From positions 1-36,269 of the forward strand of contig JAKSYS010000638.1 in assembly GCA_022925895.1 (NCBI GenBank): a stretch of 36,269 nt of DNA, written 5' to 3'. The DNA comes from Fragilaria crotonensis (lineage: Eukaryota; Bacillariophyta; Fragilariophyceae; Fragilariales; Fragilariaceae). Made by a program: the position numbers and the translations under genes. This document shows positions 1-10,779 of the stretch, in pieces; positions within the stretch are counted from its first letter, which is position 1; each line of letters starts with the position of its first letter. The notes beneath the pieces are model-generated. The model did not search any database and was not told the origin of the DNA. It saw nothing but the letters and a program-made list of their open reading frames with translations.

Positions 1-112
1 GCATGATACAAGTATTCTGCAGAAGGGTTAAGGGTAAACGGATGCCCCCATGCCGGCCACTCGAATTTCCAGTCTGTGGACCAGATTCAAACATTAGGCA
101 AAGAGTACAAGC

Positions 113-120
113 ACCTGGTA
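113..120 (+). promoter_or_regulatory. ACCTGGTA motif upstream of the PPR-like gene
   Basis: One of ten copies of ACCTGGTA/TACCAGGT in the window. It lies about 110 nt before the chosen start codon at 230. That it is a regulatory site is inferred only from its recurrence upstream of genes. Confidence 0.35.
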
Positions 121-229
121 GACTGTTCGCCGAGGTTAGAAGGAAGGAAAATCGTGCAATCGACATGTCATACCGTTGACCTGCTAGCTTTCAGCCTTCA
201 ACCAAAGGTGATAAACTGAGTACTCTCAC

Positions 230-3200
230 ATGCTGTCTCATCACCTGACCCGAAGGTCTCTTCGAGAATTACGCTACAGGCCCCGACTTCATCGATCCAC
301 CCTTGTCCACGAACGGAGGGCAGAATTTCCTCCGTTCCGAGCTTTCTCAGCAGGCAGTCTCATCAACAAATCAGACAATCCTCGATCGCAGCTCAGCGAG
401 TGGTACGATAAAGAACACGAAATCAAGATTTCGTATAAGAATTCCTTCCAAGTCGACGACCACTTTCACGATGGGAAGATCTGGTGGTCAGCTCGATTCG
501 TTTGTCCATTGACAATCAAGTCTATTACGCTGATTCTCCCGCATCGTACGCCGATCCGAAGAGTCCTTGGATGAAGGACAACGACGCAGCACCGATTCAA
601 TTCGAAGGCAAGGTCTTTTTCAGCAAACTTAAGACAGCGGTTCATGCAGCTGCAGCCAGGAGGTTGGACGCGATCGAAACTGCGCAGCAGGGCGGTAGCT
701 CATTGGAAGGCAGCCCTTCTTCCGATGGTGGTTTCGACGAAGCTGCCACCGGAAGAGAACATTGCAGCCGTAGACATTGCGTCCATGGAGGTATCCGCTG
801 TTCCGCTAGAAACAGACGAGTCAACGGAAGAAACCGCTAGTTCACTCGAAGCAAATATTCTTGATGTTGATACGGCTAAGGACTTGACCACATCAAAGGC
901 CTCCAAGGCTCTCCCACCACCCGGCAATCCTAGCGCCCACGGAAATCCTTTGGACACGCTCGCCATCTACTACAGCCGAATGAAAGTTCCAAAGTTCAAG
1001 GACGGGTTTGAAACAGTTATGCATAAGGACAAACATATTTTGTTGTGGTCAGCAACGTTTGTGTGTCCGATAACGGGAAAGAAGTATTGGTCCGGGACGT
1101 TGCGAGATGAATCGAATTATGGAGAAGCTAGCTATCTGAAGGGCACGCCTTACTATACTCGTCGTAAATCAGCCGTGCACGCAGCAGCGGCCCGGGCTAT
1201 TGATGACATGATGTTTTCCTTCACGAACGACGTGAATCTGCCTAGGCTTTGCTACGACGACCCCAGTCTCCCCAGGAAAATTTTTGTTCACCCCCAAGCG
1301 GATGATCGTCAATTAACGGAACCAGAGGACGACATCAGCCTCAGGCGGTTGGAGGAAGAACCCTCGGAGGAAACCGTCAGCCAGTCCGCGCTCAACGACA
1401 TCTCGTTTACTGTCCTATCAGATGTCTCCACTTCGGCGACGACTCTTGGGAGAGTTATGGCTGCCTGGGCTAACAGCGTCGCTGTGGAAAGCCATTCCTC
1501 GCGGCGGTCGTCGAGGCCAACACTTTCTTCGTCGACTTGGACTCCACTCCAAGAGCGACGCAGAATCTGTGACGAGGCCTTGTCTTGGCTGACGGCCGCG
1601 AATGATGCTGGAGGGCCCTCTCGCAAGTACACTCGGTTTCATTGCCCACTTCACGTGAATGCCCTGGAGGCGAGTAATGCCATTCTCTCCGCCCTGGGAA
1701 GGGCAAATGAAATCGAGAACGGTCGTGATGTTCAAGAACTAGCTGTCAAGGTTCTGACCTACCTTGCAACACGCACCAATCCGAATGCTGATACCTATGC
1801 TGCCTATTTCCAATGTCTTCACGGAGAACCGAAATCGGTGGCATGTACGGCGCAGAAAATCCTCGAGCAAATGATATCTGGCGAATTGGTCGATGGGAAA
1901 GGTTTTCCACCACCAACACTACAGGTGTTTAACACCGTGATTCAGCTGTGGGCAGATGCTGGTGACAGCGAGAAATGCCAGAGAGTGTTGGATTTGTTGG
2001 TGTCTTCAGGATTCGTTGCAAATCGCGACACCTGCTTTGCAATGTTGTCGGTGATGGCGCACCGAGCGTTTGACCCTGATGCCGCGAACGACCTGATCAA
2101 GCGAATAGGGATTATCGATGCGTTGGACGCCGAATTGTATTGTGCACCCCTTCGTTGGAGTGGCAAAAAAGTTGGGGCCATGAGGGTTAAATGGGATAAT
2201 GTGTCAGAAGTATTCTGCGACGGTTTTAAGGAGTCAGCAAGTGAAGATACTGCTCAGGAGGCTCGGGCTGTGGAAGCATGGGTGTCGAATATGGAAAGTG
2301 TCGTGGAGGTGAATACTACTAGCTGCTACGAGGCTGCAATACAAGCGTGGGTTCGTACTGGAACTTTGGAAGGCCTCCTTCGAGCCGAAGCCTATGCTCA
2401 GCGTTTGCTTGCCGGCACTTCCACGGTCGAGGGGATGAAGCCAAGCCTGCAATGTTTCTTTCCTATTCTTGCAGCTTGGACGTATAGCGGAGAGGACTCA
2501 TCAAATTTGAAGCGTTGGATCCATCGACTAGAATCAAGTGGGATTTTGCAAAACGACGGGAGGGTTACCTCGATGCTCATTCTTGCTAGTAGGCGCCGAG
2601 CAGAAGCACTCCTCCTCTCGAGCTCCGAGTATGACGTCGCGGAGGGAAACTTGATAGCGACGGAAGCATTCGAGGAGCTTGCTCGCGTATGTGACCAACT
2701 CATCAATCATAATTTCTCAGAGGAAGATCTCCCGTTTTACTTGGAAACTTCGGCCTTCTGCGACGCTATATCATGCATTGGATGTTTCGGCAAGCAGCGA
2801 GCTGAACACGACGATCTTGACGAAGCAAAAGCGGCTACCGAATTGATCCTTCAGGTGGTCGTGCGGTATCAGAAATTGATCCAAAGGTTAAGCGCTGTTG
2901 TGTCCGAAGGAGACCAAAGAAACAAACGCATTGAGTTTCCTGGCGACGGATCAAGTGAGGGCGCAGCTGCACCGTCGGCTGAGGTTGACCAACAACTGCG
3001 ATGTCTCCTTCATGGAGCTGCGGGAGTATATCATAGCGCCATCTCCTGTTTGGATGATATCGATCTAGCATCCCCTGCGACCGAGGAGGATAGCGAAGGT
3101 GATGAGTTACAAGAGGATTGCGAAGATGCACTAGGATCACTACGTATGACCCACCTTCCAGACATTGAAGGTATGGTGAGGAACGAGGCGGAGTGCAGCA

Positions 3201-3903
3201 TGTTGCTCGCATCCCTCGGTGCTTGCGAAGGCGGCGGTAGAATAACGTACCCTGATGGCTTTTCCTATGATGAAAACCCAGGAAAACACCTGAACTCGAA
3301 AGTGGAACTCCTCGCGAAGGTTGTGGATTCGTTGGCGAAGAGGACTACAGGCCAACATTTTAGCGATCAGGCAAGAATTCTGTGGCTCGTTGTTAACTTG
3401 GCCTCTGAAACGAGCCCAATGGAAAGTGACAGCTCTAAGTTATCTGACCTTTTCCTAGATGCAGCGAAAGTTCTTTTGGCCCAGGAGCAAATCGGCGAGG
3501 AGCAGGTTGTGACAAAGCATATCCTCAAGGTCATATCGCGCAAGATCGAGGAAACTGCCGGTTCACAGGGCTTCGATGCATTGTTAACTTCGAGCAGTGG
3601 TAATGCGAGGAGAAAGCCGTCAGTGAAAGTGAAAGCGAAAGCGAAAGTGAAAGCGGCACACGCGACAACCAAAGCCGTAAGGCAGGCGTTCAGCAAATCC
3701 AAACCTATTGAGGCTCCCAGTAAACGCGTGTCAAGCAAAGTCAAACCCCTTGAGTCTCCCGAAAAAAGCGAGATAAACAAAGGCAAACCCACGGAGGCTC
3801 AAAAAAACGCGCGACCGGCAAAGCCAAACCCATTGCTGCGGCTCCGAAAAAGCCGAAGCCCGCGTCGTCGAAGCGATACTCCGTAAATAAGGCGGCGTCG
3901 TAA
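230..3903 (+). CDS. PPR-like organellar RNA-binding protein with duplicated dsRBD-like domain; three apparent frameshifts
   Basis: A long frame is open from 644 to 3886, but coding similarity starts earlier. From ATG 230 the protein begins with an Arg/Ser-rich, acid-poor stretch like a mitochondrial presequence. A domain follows (WSARFVCP ... KTAVHAAAARRLDAI) that is repeated downstream near 1010-1210 as WSATFVCP ... KSAVHAAAARAIDDM. The Lys/Ala-rich final helix resembles the second helix of double-stranded-RNA-binding domains; this is inference. The middle (about 1680-2450) has helical pairs such as LQVFNTVIQLWADAG, typical of degenerate pentatricopeptide repeats. The tail is rich in Lys, Ala and Pro. 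The frame changes near 512 and again between 690 and 755. It changes once more at the A7 run 3801-3807; after a one-base correction the tail repeats continue and stop at 3903 instead of 3886. Corrected length is about 1,224 residues. A role in organellar RNA processing is likely but unproven. The start at 644 is the conservative alternative. Confidence 0.6.
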
Positions 3904-4059
3904 TCCTAGCAAAGCTTGACCCTGAATTGAATAGCATGAGATAAGTGCTATAAATAGAGTCTAGGAGTAAGTCCTAACAAACTGTTGGACTACACGATCC
4001 AGCGAGAGTTGGTCACTCTTCAATACTTGAATTGTAGTGACGAGTCGGAAACAAGAGGA

Positions 4060-5334
4060 TTACATCGTACGGGGTTTATTGGCCCTGGTACGATAGCGCT
4101 TATTGGTATGTTCCCGGGGATTCAACAAGATTTTGATGTACATCTCAGGCGTTACCCTCGAGCCAAACATTTGTGTCCGGCCATGCTTAGGGTGGTTCAT
4201 AGAAGTCTTCATCGTCGCCGTTGTGAAGTACCAATCCAGTTTGATTTCATCCTTTTCAAAAAACTCTACAAACTCATCACTCCCCGTAAACGTCCAACCA
4301 AACTCAGACGGGTCGGGATATAGCTCCAAAGAGACGCGACCAGCATGCGAAGGTCGAATCCCATTGTAGCGCTGAGCGTTTGATTTCTTCGCCTTGCGCT
4401 TACCTTGAACTTGGACTCGAGACTTCAATCTCTCAACCTCTTGTTGGGCCTTGTCGGTGTCCATAGCCGACATTTTGAGCAGAGCTGCTTCGATTTCGCG
4501 TAATTCTTGTTCATCCTGTTTTCGCATGTCCGCCTGGCGGTTGTGAGGGTTAGGATTGTTCGTCCACCGCTCACCCCATGCACTCTTTACTGCATTACGA
4601 GAGTCCCATTGCGGATTCAATTTCTTTAACAAGCGTTGCTTTCGCGCCTCGCCAGCACGTTTGAAAGCAGAGCATTCCTTCGTCAAAAGTCCGATCGACA
4701 CTGCAACAATGTCTGCATCCTCCTCCAATTCAGAGCACTGACGAGCATCCTTATCGAGCAGGCGAGAAATCTCTGAGTCTGCTAGAGCCAAGGCATTGTG
4801 AATCCTGTAGAGACTAATTTGATAGAAATCTGCTCCTGCCACCCACTGGGGCGGCGGGAAACTGCAGTTGCAGCCTTTCTTGGCAAAAATGTCGCTCTGT
4901 GTCGAGACAATTCGAATCATGAGCCTTCGCATACTCATTCCACCCTGATTCGGTGGAAGGGGAGTATGATTCAACATTGGAACGTCTCCACCATCATCCA
5001 TGTCTTGCTCCTCATCTTCCGAGCTGTCATCGCCATACTGAATGCTAGCAAACCGATTTCCATTCAAAGGAGGCATTGCAATCGAGCTCTGACCATGCAC
5101 GTGTTCACCAGCGGCATTGCCACCGGATGCTGCAGTGGATGGAGGAGGCACGGTGGGCGGATTGTCCCATTGATCTTCCAGATTGAGCAAGATCCTCTCC
5201 AAGTTAACCAATGATGCTAACGAGACGTCAATCATGGTTTCTGTGTTCGCTCGATGGCCATTAGTATGCAAGCAAGATGAGGCCACTGCAATCGCATCCA
5301 GCCATGCGTTGCTAACAACTTCGCCACTGCTCAT
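4060..5334 (-). CDS. Conserved hypothetical protein with C-terminal WTFTGSDEF segment
   Basis: A single open frame of 424 residues starts at the ATG complementary to 5332-5334. I do not recognise the family. The N-terminal 90 residues look helical. An acidic patch (SSEDEEQDMDDGGD) lies around residue 105. A charged, probably coiled-coil stretch rich in Lys, Glu and Arg covers about 270-320. The last 85 residues look the most structured, with the motif WTFTGSDEFVEFFEKDEI and a very basic end. No signal peptide or membrane segment is visible. The basic C terminus and acidic patch would fit a nuclear or nucleolar protein, but that is only a guess. It converges on the PPR-like gene about 160 bases away. 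Confidence 0.7.
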   Translation of the reverse strand: MSSGEVVSNAWLDAIAVASSCLHTNGHRANTETMIDVSLASLVNLERILLNLEDQWDNPPTVPPPSTAASGGNAAGEHVHGQSSIAMPPLNGNRFASIQYGDDSSEDEEQDMDDGGDVPMLNHTPLPPNQGGMSMRRLMIRIVSTQSDIFAKKGCNCSFPPPQWVAGADFYQISLYRIHNALALADSEISRLLDKDARQCSELEEDADIVAVSIGLLTKECSAFKRAGEARKQRLLKKLNPQWDSRNAVKSAWGERWTNNPNPHNRQADMRKQDEQELREIEAALLKMSAMDTDKAQQEVERLKSRVQVQGKRKAKKSNAQRYNGIRPSHAGRVSLELYPDPSEFGWTFTGSDEFVEFFEKDEIKLDWYFTTATMKTSMNHPKHGRTQMFGSRVTPEMYIKILLNPREHTNKRYRTRANKPRTM

Positions 5335-6215
5335 TTCGTCGATTTCTCGTCGAAAGTACAGGTGTCAACGATCAGAAACGATGTTGTCGTCTGTGCATCG
5401 AGTTGGCTCCAATTCGGATCATGCAGGAATTCTCATACTGCCAACAGGTAATCGGATTACTTAATTGTACTGGAGTACTTCGTACGCCACATACTGGGGA
5501 GATGTGCAGATACGTAGATACCAAGAAGAGGTTGCAGATAAATCGAATTGCCACTCACCTCCTCGTCGCCTGTCTCCGTCTCCATCAACCTCCATCCAAA
5601 AAAGGTTTCACAATACCATGGAGTAAAGGCCCAAACAGTTTTTTTAAAAACCAAATACTCTAAGGTATAGTGTACTCCGTACATTGTAGTACATACCGAG
5701 TTCCAAATCTCGTCTCAAGTAACGAAACCTTTCGGTGAAATGTCAGGATTTTCTCTATTCATCCTTCTTTAAGCAGTAAATATCGGACAGAAATAGAAAA
5801 AACACACTTGTTTCTGAAAAGGTGATGGATGCTGGAGTCCGTACTCCGGACAGAAGCTGAACAATGTCTGTCACATACGAGTACACATGAACGGTTGGAC
5901 CGACCGACGTGATAGCCCTCGTGATGAAGTTGTATCATACTGGAATACCTAACTGGAGTGCATACCTTCTACAAAGGTACTCGAGTAGAACTCCAGTACT
6001 CGTGCTCGATACTGGATTCGATACTACAGTACTGTACCCGGCAACCCATCGACCGCCCGACCGGAAAACAATCCCTTTCACACACTTCGATGTTTAAGCA
6101 TAGAGCCGTCGACGACCGATACACCTAACGGGTTTGGATCATCAATGTACCAGGTAGTAGTACTTAATACCTCATATCGGATACAGCGTTGCAGTCTTGG
6201 CCTTATAATTTCACC
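5335..6215. other. Divergent intergenic region, 5.3-6.2 kb
   Basis: No credible gene. The second half is rich in overlapping GTAC-containing palindromes (for example around 5980-6040). It holds one TACCAGGT motif 61 nt before the next start codon. It probably contains promoters for both flanking genes. Confidence 0.5.
6148..6155 (-). promoter_or_regulatory. TACCAGGT motif upstream of the ankyrin gene
   Basis: Copy of the recurring intergenic 8-mer, 61 nt before ATG 6216 and next to further GTAC palindromes. Function is inferred from recurrence only. Confidence 0.35.
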
Positions 6216-7433
6216 ATGAACCAAGACACCGAGAGGAAGCGCAAGGCGGACGTCCTCGGTCGGTGGGAGACATCATCAAAACTGGGGCGAGGTTCCTTGA
6301 GCGGTTGGACGACTTGTTCTTTGTGTCCAACGAATCGGAAAAAGCAATACGCTCTAGGACGAGGCATATCAGCCCACTTGCATGCCGTTCATGCGCCTTG
6401 GAAGATCAAGAAGGAGAAAAGCAAATCATCAAAGCGGCCTAGGACGAATGCAGGAGGGAAGGAATCAACGCAGGTCCTTAGCGATCAACGGAATCCAACG
6501 ACGCAAGAAGAGGAAGAGTGGTCAACGCGAGTTGCAGAGATTACAGCCGAGTTGGAACGAGACCATAGAGGCAAGCTTGGTACAGATCGTACAGGCAAGG
6601 TGTCGAAATCCTATCGCGAGAGCCTCCCTGCTTTTCTGCAAGCTGCTGCCGATGGTGATATTGTTCTGCTACAGAGCATGCTGGAACATGCTTCCCAAAC
6701 GAAGGGGGGTCTTGCTGAGCTCTTGTCCACACGTGATCGAAACGGATCCACGCCAGAGCACTGGGCTGCGGGAGGAGGACACATAGATTGCCTGAAAATC
6801 CTCCTCGAATCACGTGAGAAGGTATCCAATGGAACGGCAACCCCTCCCGATCCACCTACCGAGGCGCACGCCAACAAACGACTGAGACGACGCGATGGCA
6901 AAACCAGCTTGCATTACGCCGCACGTAACGGAAAGCTAGAGTGTATGCGGTATTTGGTCGAGGACCGCCACCATTCCGTGGATAGTAGTTCTGGGGATGG
7001 GTCAACGCCGCTGCACCTGGCCTGTTTCGGAGCCTACCCCCAAGCAGTGCAATACTTGATCGACAAGGGCGCCGACATTCACGCCATTAATGATTGGTCC
7101 TGTAGCGCTGCGCACTGGACTGCAATGAGTCAATCGCAAGACGCAGATGCCATTGTTGCGATATGTAAACTGTTGCACAAGGCTGGGGTCTCTTTCGTCG
7201 TGGCGCAGAAGCAAGGACATTCTCCCCTGCACAAAGCGGCACAGAAGCAAAATCAAATCGTTGCCAGATGGCTGTCAAAATCTACTGAATGCGGTGGACC
7301 TGGGTTGACTCAACCAGAGCGACGCATGGCAAGCAAACCTGACAATGGCGGGCACCGGCCGAGCGAAATCTGGTTGAGCGCGGGTGGAGACGCTTCCTTT
7401 GCCTCGTGGATTGCGGAGGTGTTCGAGAACTAG
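6216..7433 (+). CDS. Zinc-finger plus ankyrin-repeat protein
   Basis: The 405-residue frame starts at the first ATG (CACCATGAA). The N terminus is basic (ERKRK). It carries a C2H2-like cluster, CSLCP at residues 34-38 and HLHAVH at 54-59, with 16 residues between the last Cys and first His. A Lys/Ser-rich linker follows. From about residue 140 there are five or six ankyrin repeats, three with clear TPLHLA-type cores (GSTPEHWAA, KTSLHYAA, GSTPLHLA) and one GHSPLHKAA near the end. Ankyrin repeats bind proteins. The finger, if it binds metal, could contact nucleic acid or protein. A nuclear adaptor role is plausible but not shown. The stop codon is only 41 bases from the stop of the convergent LtrA-type gene. 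No intron is needed. Confidence 0.8.
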   Translation: MNQDTERKRKADVLGRWETSSKLGRGSLSGWTTCSLCPTNRKKQYALGRGISAHLHAVHAPWKIKKEKSKSSKRPRTNAGGKESTQVLSDQRNPTTQEEEEWSTRVAEITAELERDHRGKLGTDRTGKVSKSYRESLPAFLQAAADGDIVLLQSMLEHASQTKGGLAELLSTRDRNGSTPEHWAAGGGHIDCLKILLESREKVSNGTATPPDPPTEAHANKRLRRRDGKTSLHYAARNGKLECMRYLVEDRHHSVDSSSGDGSTPLHLACFGAYPQAVQYLIDKGADIHAINDWSCSAAHWTAMSQSQDADAIVAICKLLHKAGVSFVVAQKQGHSPLHKAAQKQNQIVARWLSKSTECGGPGLTQPERRMASKPDNGGHRPSEIWLSAGGDASFASWIAEVFEN

Positions 7434-7474
7434 TAAAGGATGAAGGCTATAGGAAAACTGTACACTCGTTAGAT

Positions 7475-9426
7475 TCAGGGGTCCTGGCACACTGCCTCAC
7501 CGGCATCTTTTTGGTGCGCAAATTCGTTCGTTTCATGACCAGCCACGTCCTCGCTAGGAACATCATCCGCTTCATTGTGTCCTTTGGACAGTGTCTCCTC
7601 AATGTCCTGCTGCATTTTTTCACCCTCGCAATTATCTTCTTCCGCTTCATCCTTCTCACGATCGAGAAAAATTATGCGGCCGAGCTTACGAATTATCAGC
7701 TGAGCAACAACACCAGCAAGACCTAACACAGAGAGATGCTGTGGGTTGGTCGCGTACTGACTTAGTGTAGCGAAGAAAAGCGCCAGACTAATTCTGGCAA
7801 CAGTTAAGAGAATCCCGTTCCAATTCATCACCTTGGTCTTGGGGCATTGACACCGGTTGATACTAGAGTTCAATCCGCGGTGAAGAAGGATCATCAAATC
7901 GAGGCAAACAAAGACAAGCGTAATGGCAGCACTGAACACGTTTGCAGCGGCTTGGCGGCGTTCGTCTGAAGTGAGACCGACGCCTCCAGCGAGATCCCGC
8001 TCAATGAGCGAATCTTCACCATTTTCCAGGCGTCTCTCCCCGTACGTAAACTCATACATGAACAGTTTATAGGAAACACCGACTGCAATCAAACTCGCGG
8101 AGTATACGGCGTTCACCATGCTCCACCAGATACCCGCGTCCTTGTGGCGCCGAGTGGCATGATCGTCAGCATCATGAGGTTGGCTTCGATAATGCAAATA
8201 GTGGAGTGATACAACTGTCAAAATGCCACAGTAAAAAGTAACGTAGTAATCTTCACCGTCGGAAACATCGACAATGAGCAAACTCAAAATGCTGCAGGAC
8301 AGGCGGTTAGCACTTCCACAAGGAGCACGCAATCATTCAGGATCTTTCGGACTCACCTTTCTCCGAGCATCAACATTATCCATTCGCCATCTCTGTGGAT
8401 GACAAGGTTGATATTTAAAGGTACGGTGAACTCTTTGTGGCTTCCATCCTTCGGAAACATAATTTGGACTGAAATGATCAGGAACATCCATTGGCTCAAG
8501 ACTGCTCCAAGCAAAAGGTAGATTGGGAGGTCATTCTGATACGACGACGTTGAGGAATCGGCTTAGCTGACTGCCAGCATGCGGTTATCACTTGCACCTG
8601 CTCCGTGTACAAAGTACTCCATCCCAGCCACAATCGTAGCGGCCGCCTGGAGGGCAAATGCTACCAACCGAATGCGAACGTCCCGGATGGCAACCTTTTT
8701 CAGAACTTCCCTCTGACCCACGCCGTTAAAGTATATTTCCAGATAAACAACAACACCCATACAGGTAAAGATGGTCGCCACGAGCGCCACGGCAAACATA
8801 TCTGGATGCTCACGGGGATTTGCCATGATCGGAACCGGGTTAATGTGAACAATGCCGAAGGCAACCACCACAAAAAGCATGGCCTCCACGAAGCGATGGT
8901 ACAGATCATCTTCCACCACAAATCTGGCATCATAAAACAACTTATCGCGCCACATAGCCAACGATATGAAGAAACATGTTACAAAGTATAGAACACCATG
9001 TCCTGTAGGGGACACCACAATTATGTTCCCGACATTGTATGCTGCGGCTACAAAGAACAAATCGAAGAATGTATCTCCCCAATTGACTCTGCCGGAGGGA
9101 GAACAGGTTAAGTAAAGTGAAAATCGCAAACCGTATCAATACCACGTTGTTGACCTTGAATTGCTAAAGCAACACTTGTCTCTGTGGGAACGGTCTAAAC
9201 GTGCTGCGAGACTGAATACATACCTTGGTAGGATCTGCGAATCGCCCCACTTTTGCCGCTGCTTGGGTGGACTGTAAAGAACCACTTTTCCGGGATGGTA
9301 TGAGACGTCACGAACGCTTCCATCGCGCAGCGTGGCTGGTGTGATACTTATTGTGTCATCAAGTTCTTCTGGGCCGTCGTCAAAATCTTGGGGCTCAGGC
9401 TCATTTTGCTCTCCAGATGTAATCAT
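7475..9426 (-). CDS. Low-temperature-requirement A (LtrA) family membrane protein
   Basis: Read on the minus strand in four exons: 9426-9224, 9088-8611, 8535-8357 and 8291-7475, giving 558 residues. Exon 2 opens with the family signature WGDTFFDLFFVAA, an N-terminal acidic transmembrane motif of LtrA proteins. Exon 3 ends in the conserved core HRDGEWIMLMLGES, completed in exon 4. Many hydrophobic helices follow, and the last 65 residues are acidic and hydrophilic. Introns 1 (9223-9089, GTATGT...CAG) and 3 (8356-8292, GTGAGT...CAG) are clear. The boundary between exons 2 and 3 is uncertain because a TAA lies in frame; I used 8610-8536 (GTACAC...CAG, 75 nt). LtrA proteins were named from Listeria growth at low temperature; their biochemical role is unknown. 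The protein should sit in a membrane; no plastid signal is evident. Confidence 0.8.
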
Positions 9427-10779
9427 AATTGTAACAGGACTGCGCTTCTCTAAGAGAAGTGATGACTTCTAGGGCGATTGCGAATGATGCTTTGTTCACA
9501 GAAATACTCGACTATCGTATTATTAACAGGTACAGGAGAACTGAAGTTCATCGTCGTTACGATGGCAACCAAGTAACGACAGATGATTAACCTCGAAGTT
9601 CCAACCGCCTACGCGAATTGTACCGTAGACAGGTAGTGTAGTACTACATACAGTACATGTAGAGATTAGAATTAAACTCGTATTCATACATCGTACCAGG
9701 TACCAGCTACTGTACTCTATACCACTATACCTGGCACTGTACTGTGTCAAACGGAATTTCATCTTGGAAGCAGTTTGACCGTTACCATTCATAGCGCTAT
9801 AAGGCCTAATGGAATGATGTTGGAAGCAGTATATGCATAGATGACATTCATATTAAGTCCACGCTTCATACACAAAGATTTATATGAGTATCTTATGGCT
9901 TGTCGGATGTCCTCGTGTGAGGTCGTGTCGTCGTATATTGTTTCTCGGAATAATCAAGACAAAATGGAAGATTGAAGCGCTTAGAATACATCTTCTGGGA
10001 GTAGTCGGAGTACGACGGCGTGGGACGACGCTGAGTAAGAAGGTTCGGACTTTAAGACATTTGATCCGTCAGGACCATGACATTTGTGAGAATTCCGTTC
10101 TGGATTTTGCGAACTCGTACACGTACTGTATTCACCGGAACATCATCGAAGCACGTGCATTCTTAAGGAGTTCTTGGTATGATATGAGAATGAGACGTAA
10201 TTCGATTTTGTCTACGACATGACCTGGATCGTGATTTCCAAAATCATTGTACGACGCATTTTCGGAATACTCTTCGTCTCCGAGTACCTTCGATAAATGT
10301 CGAAGAGTGACGGTGTGTGGGCTGGATTTTGCATTCCCGTCGCCGCAGCTTGGAAAGTCATCCCGAAGTCCGGAAGTTCGAGACCCCGCTAAAGTATCAT
10401 TTCCTGGAATAGGATAAGATCGTTTGCCCCCATCCGTCAAGCACCTGCAGGTTATTGAACGCCCTTCATCGCTTCCTCCAGGAAAGGACTTGCGCCAAGA
10501 AGAGATCACGTCCACTCTCGTTGAACAATGGCGTTTCCTGAATCCAAATCCGTAAGTCAGAAGGCGCATGGCTGAATTGATTACTTCCGTATCAGTTTTT
10601 TATCAGATATCTATTTTTTCTACGTCGGAATTAGTAATCTGGGCACTTTCAGAACCCGCTAGAGACACTCCCCCCGTTTCGGATTCTTTCCCCCTCTACA
10701 AATCCCACACCGAAACCTCTCTCTGGCTGCCAAAATCGAGCGAACTCTCCGACTCATCAACGAAGAATGTTGAAACGAT
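9427..10779. other. Intergenic region, 9.4-10.8 kb
   Basis: No confident gene. The part 9,600-9,760 is dense in GTAC palindromes. A 145-codon ATG-started frame lies on the minus strand (10132-10569), and the 5' leader of the kinase gene should begin near 10.6-10.7 kb. Neither has recognisable domains. Confidence 0.45.
9694..9701 (-). promoter_or_regulatory. TACCAGGT motif upstream of the LtrA gene
   Basis: Copy of the recurring intergenic 8-mer, about 270 nt before the LtrA start, inside a GTAC-rich stretch. Function is inferred only. Confidence 0.3.

Noticed and set aside
3367-3792. 141-codon minus-strand frame
   Set aside because: Antisense to the Lys/Ala-rich tail of the PPR-like gene; its Phe/Ala/Leu pattern mirrors that low-complexity sequence.
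10132-10569. 145-codon minus-strand frame starting with ATG
   Set aside because: No domain, mixed low-complexity composition and position next to the kinase leader; not strong enough for a gene call.
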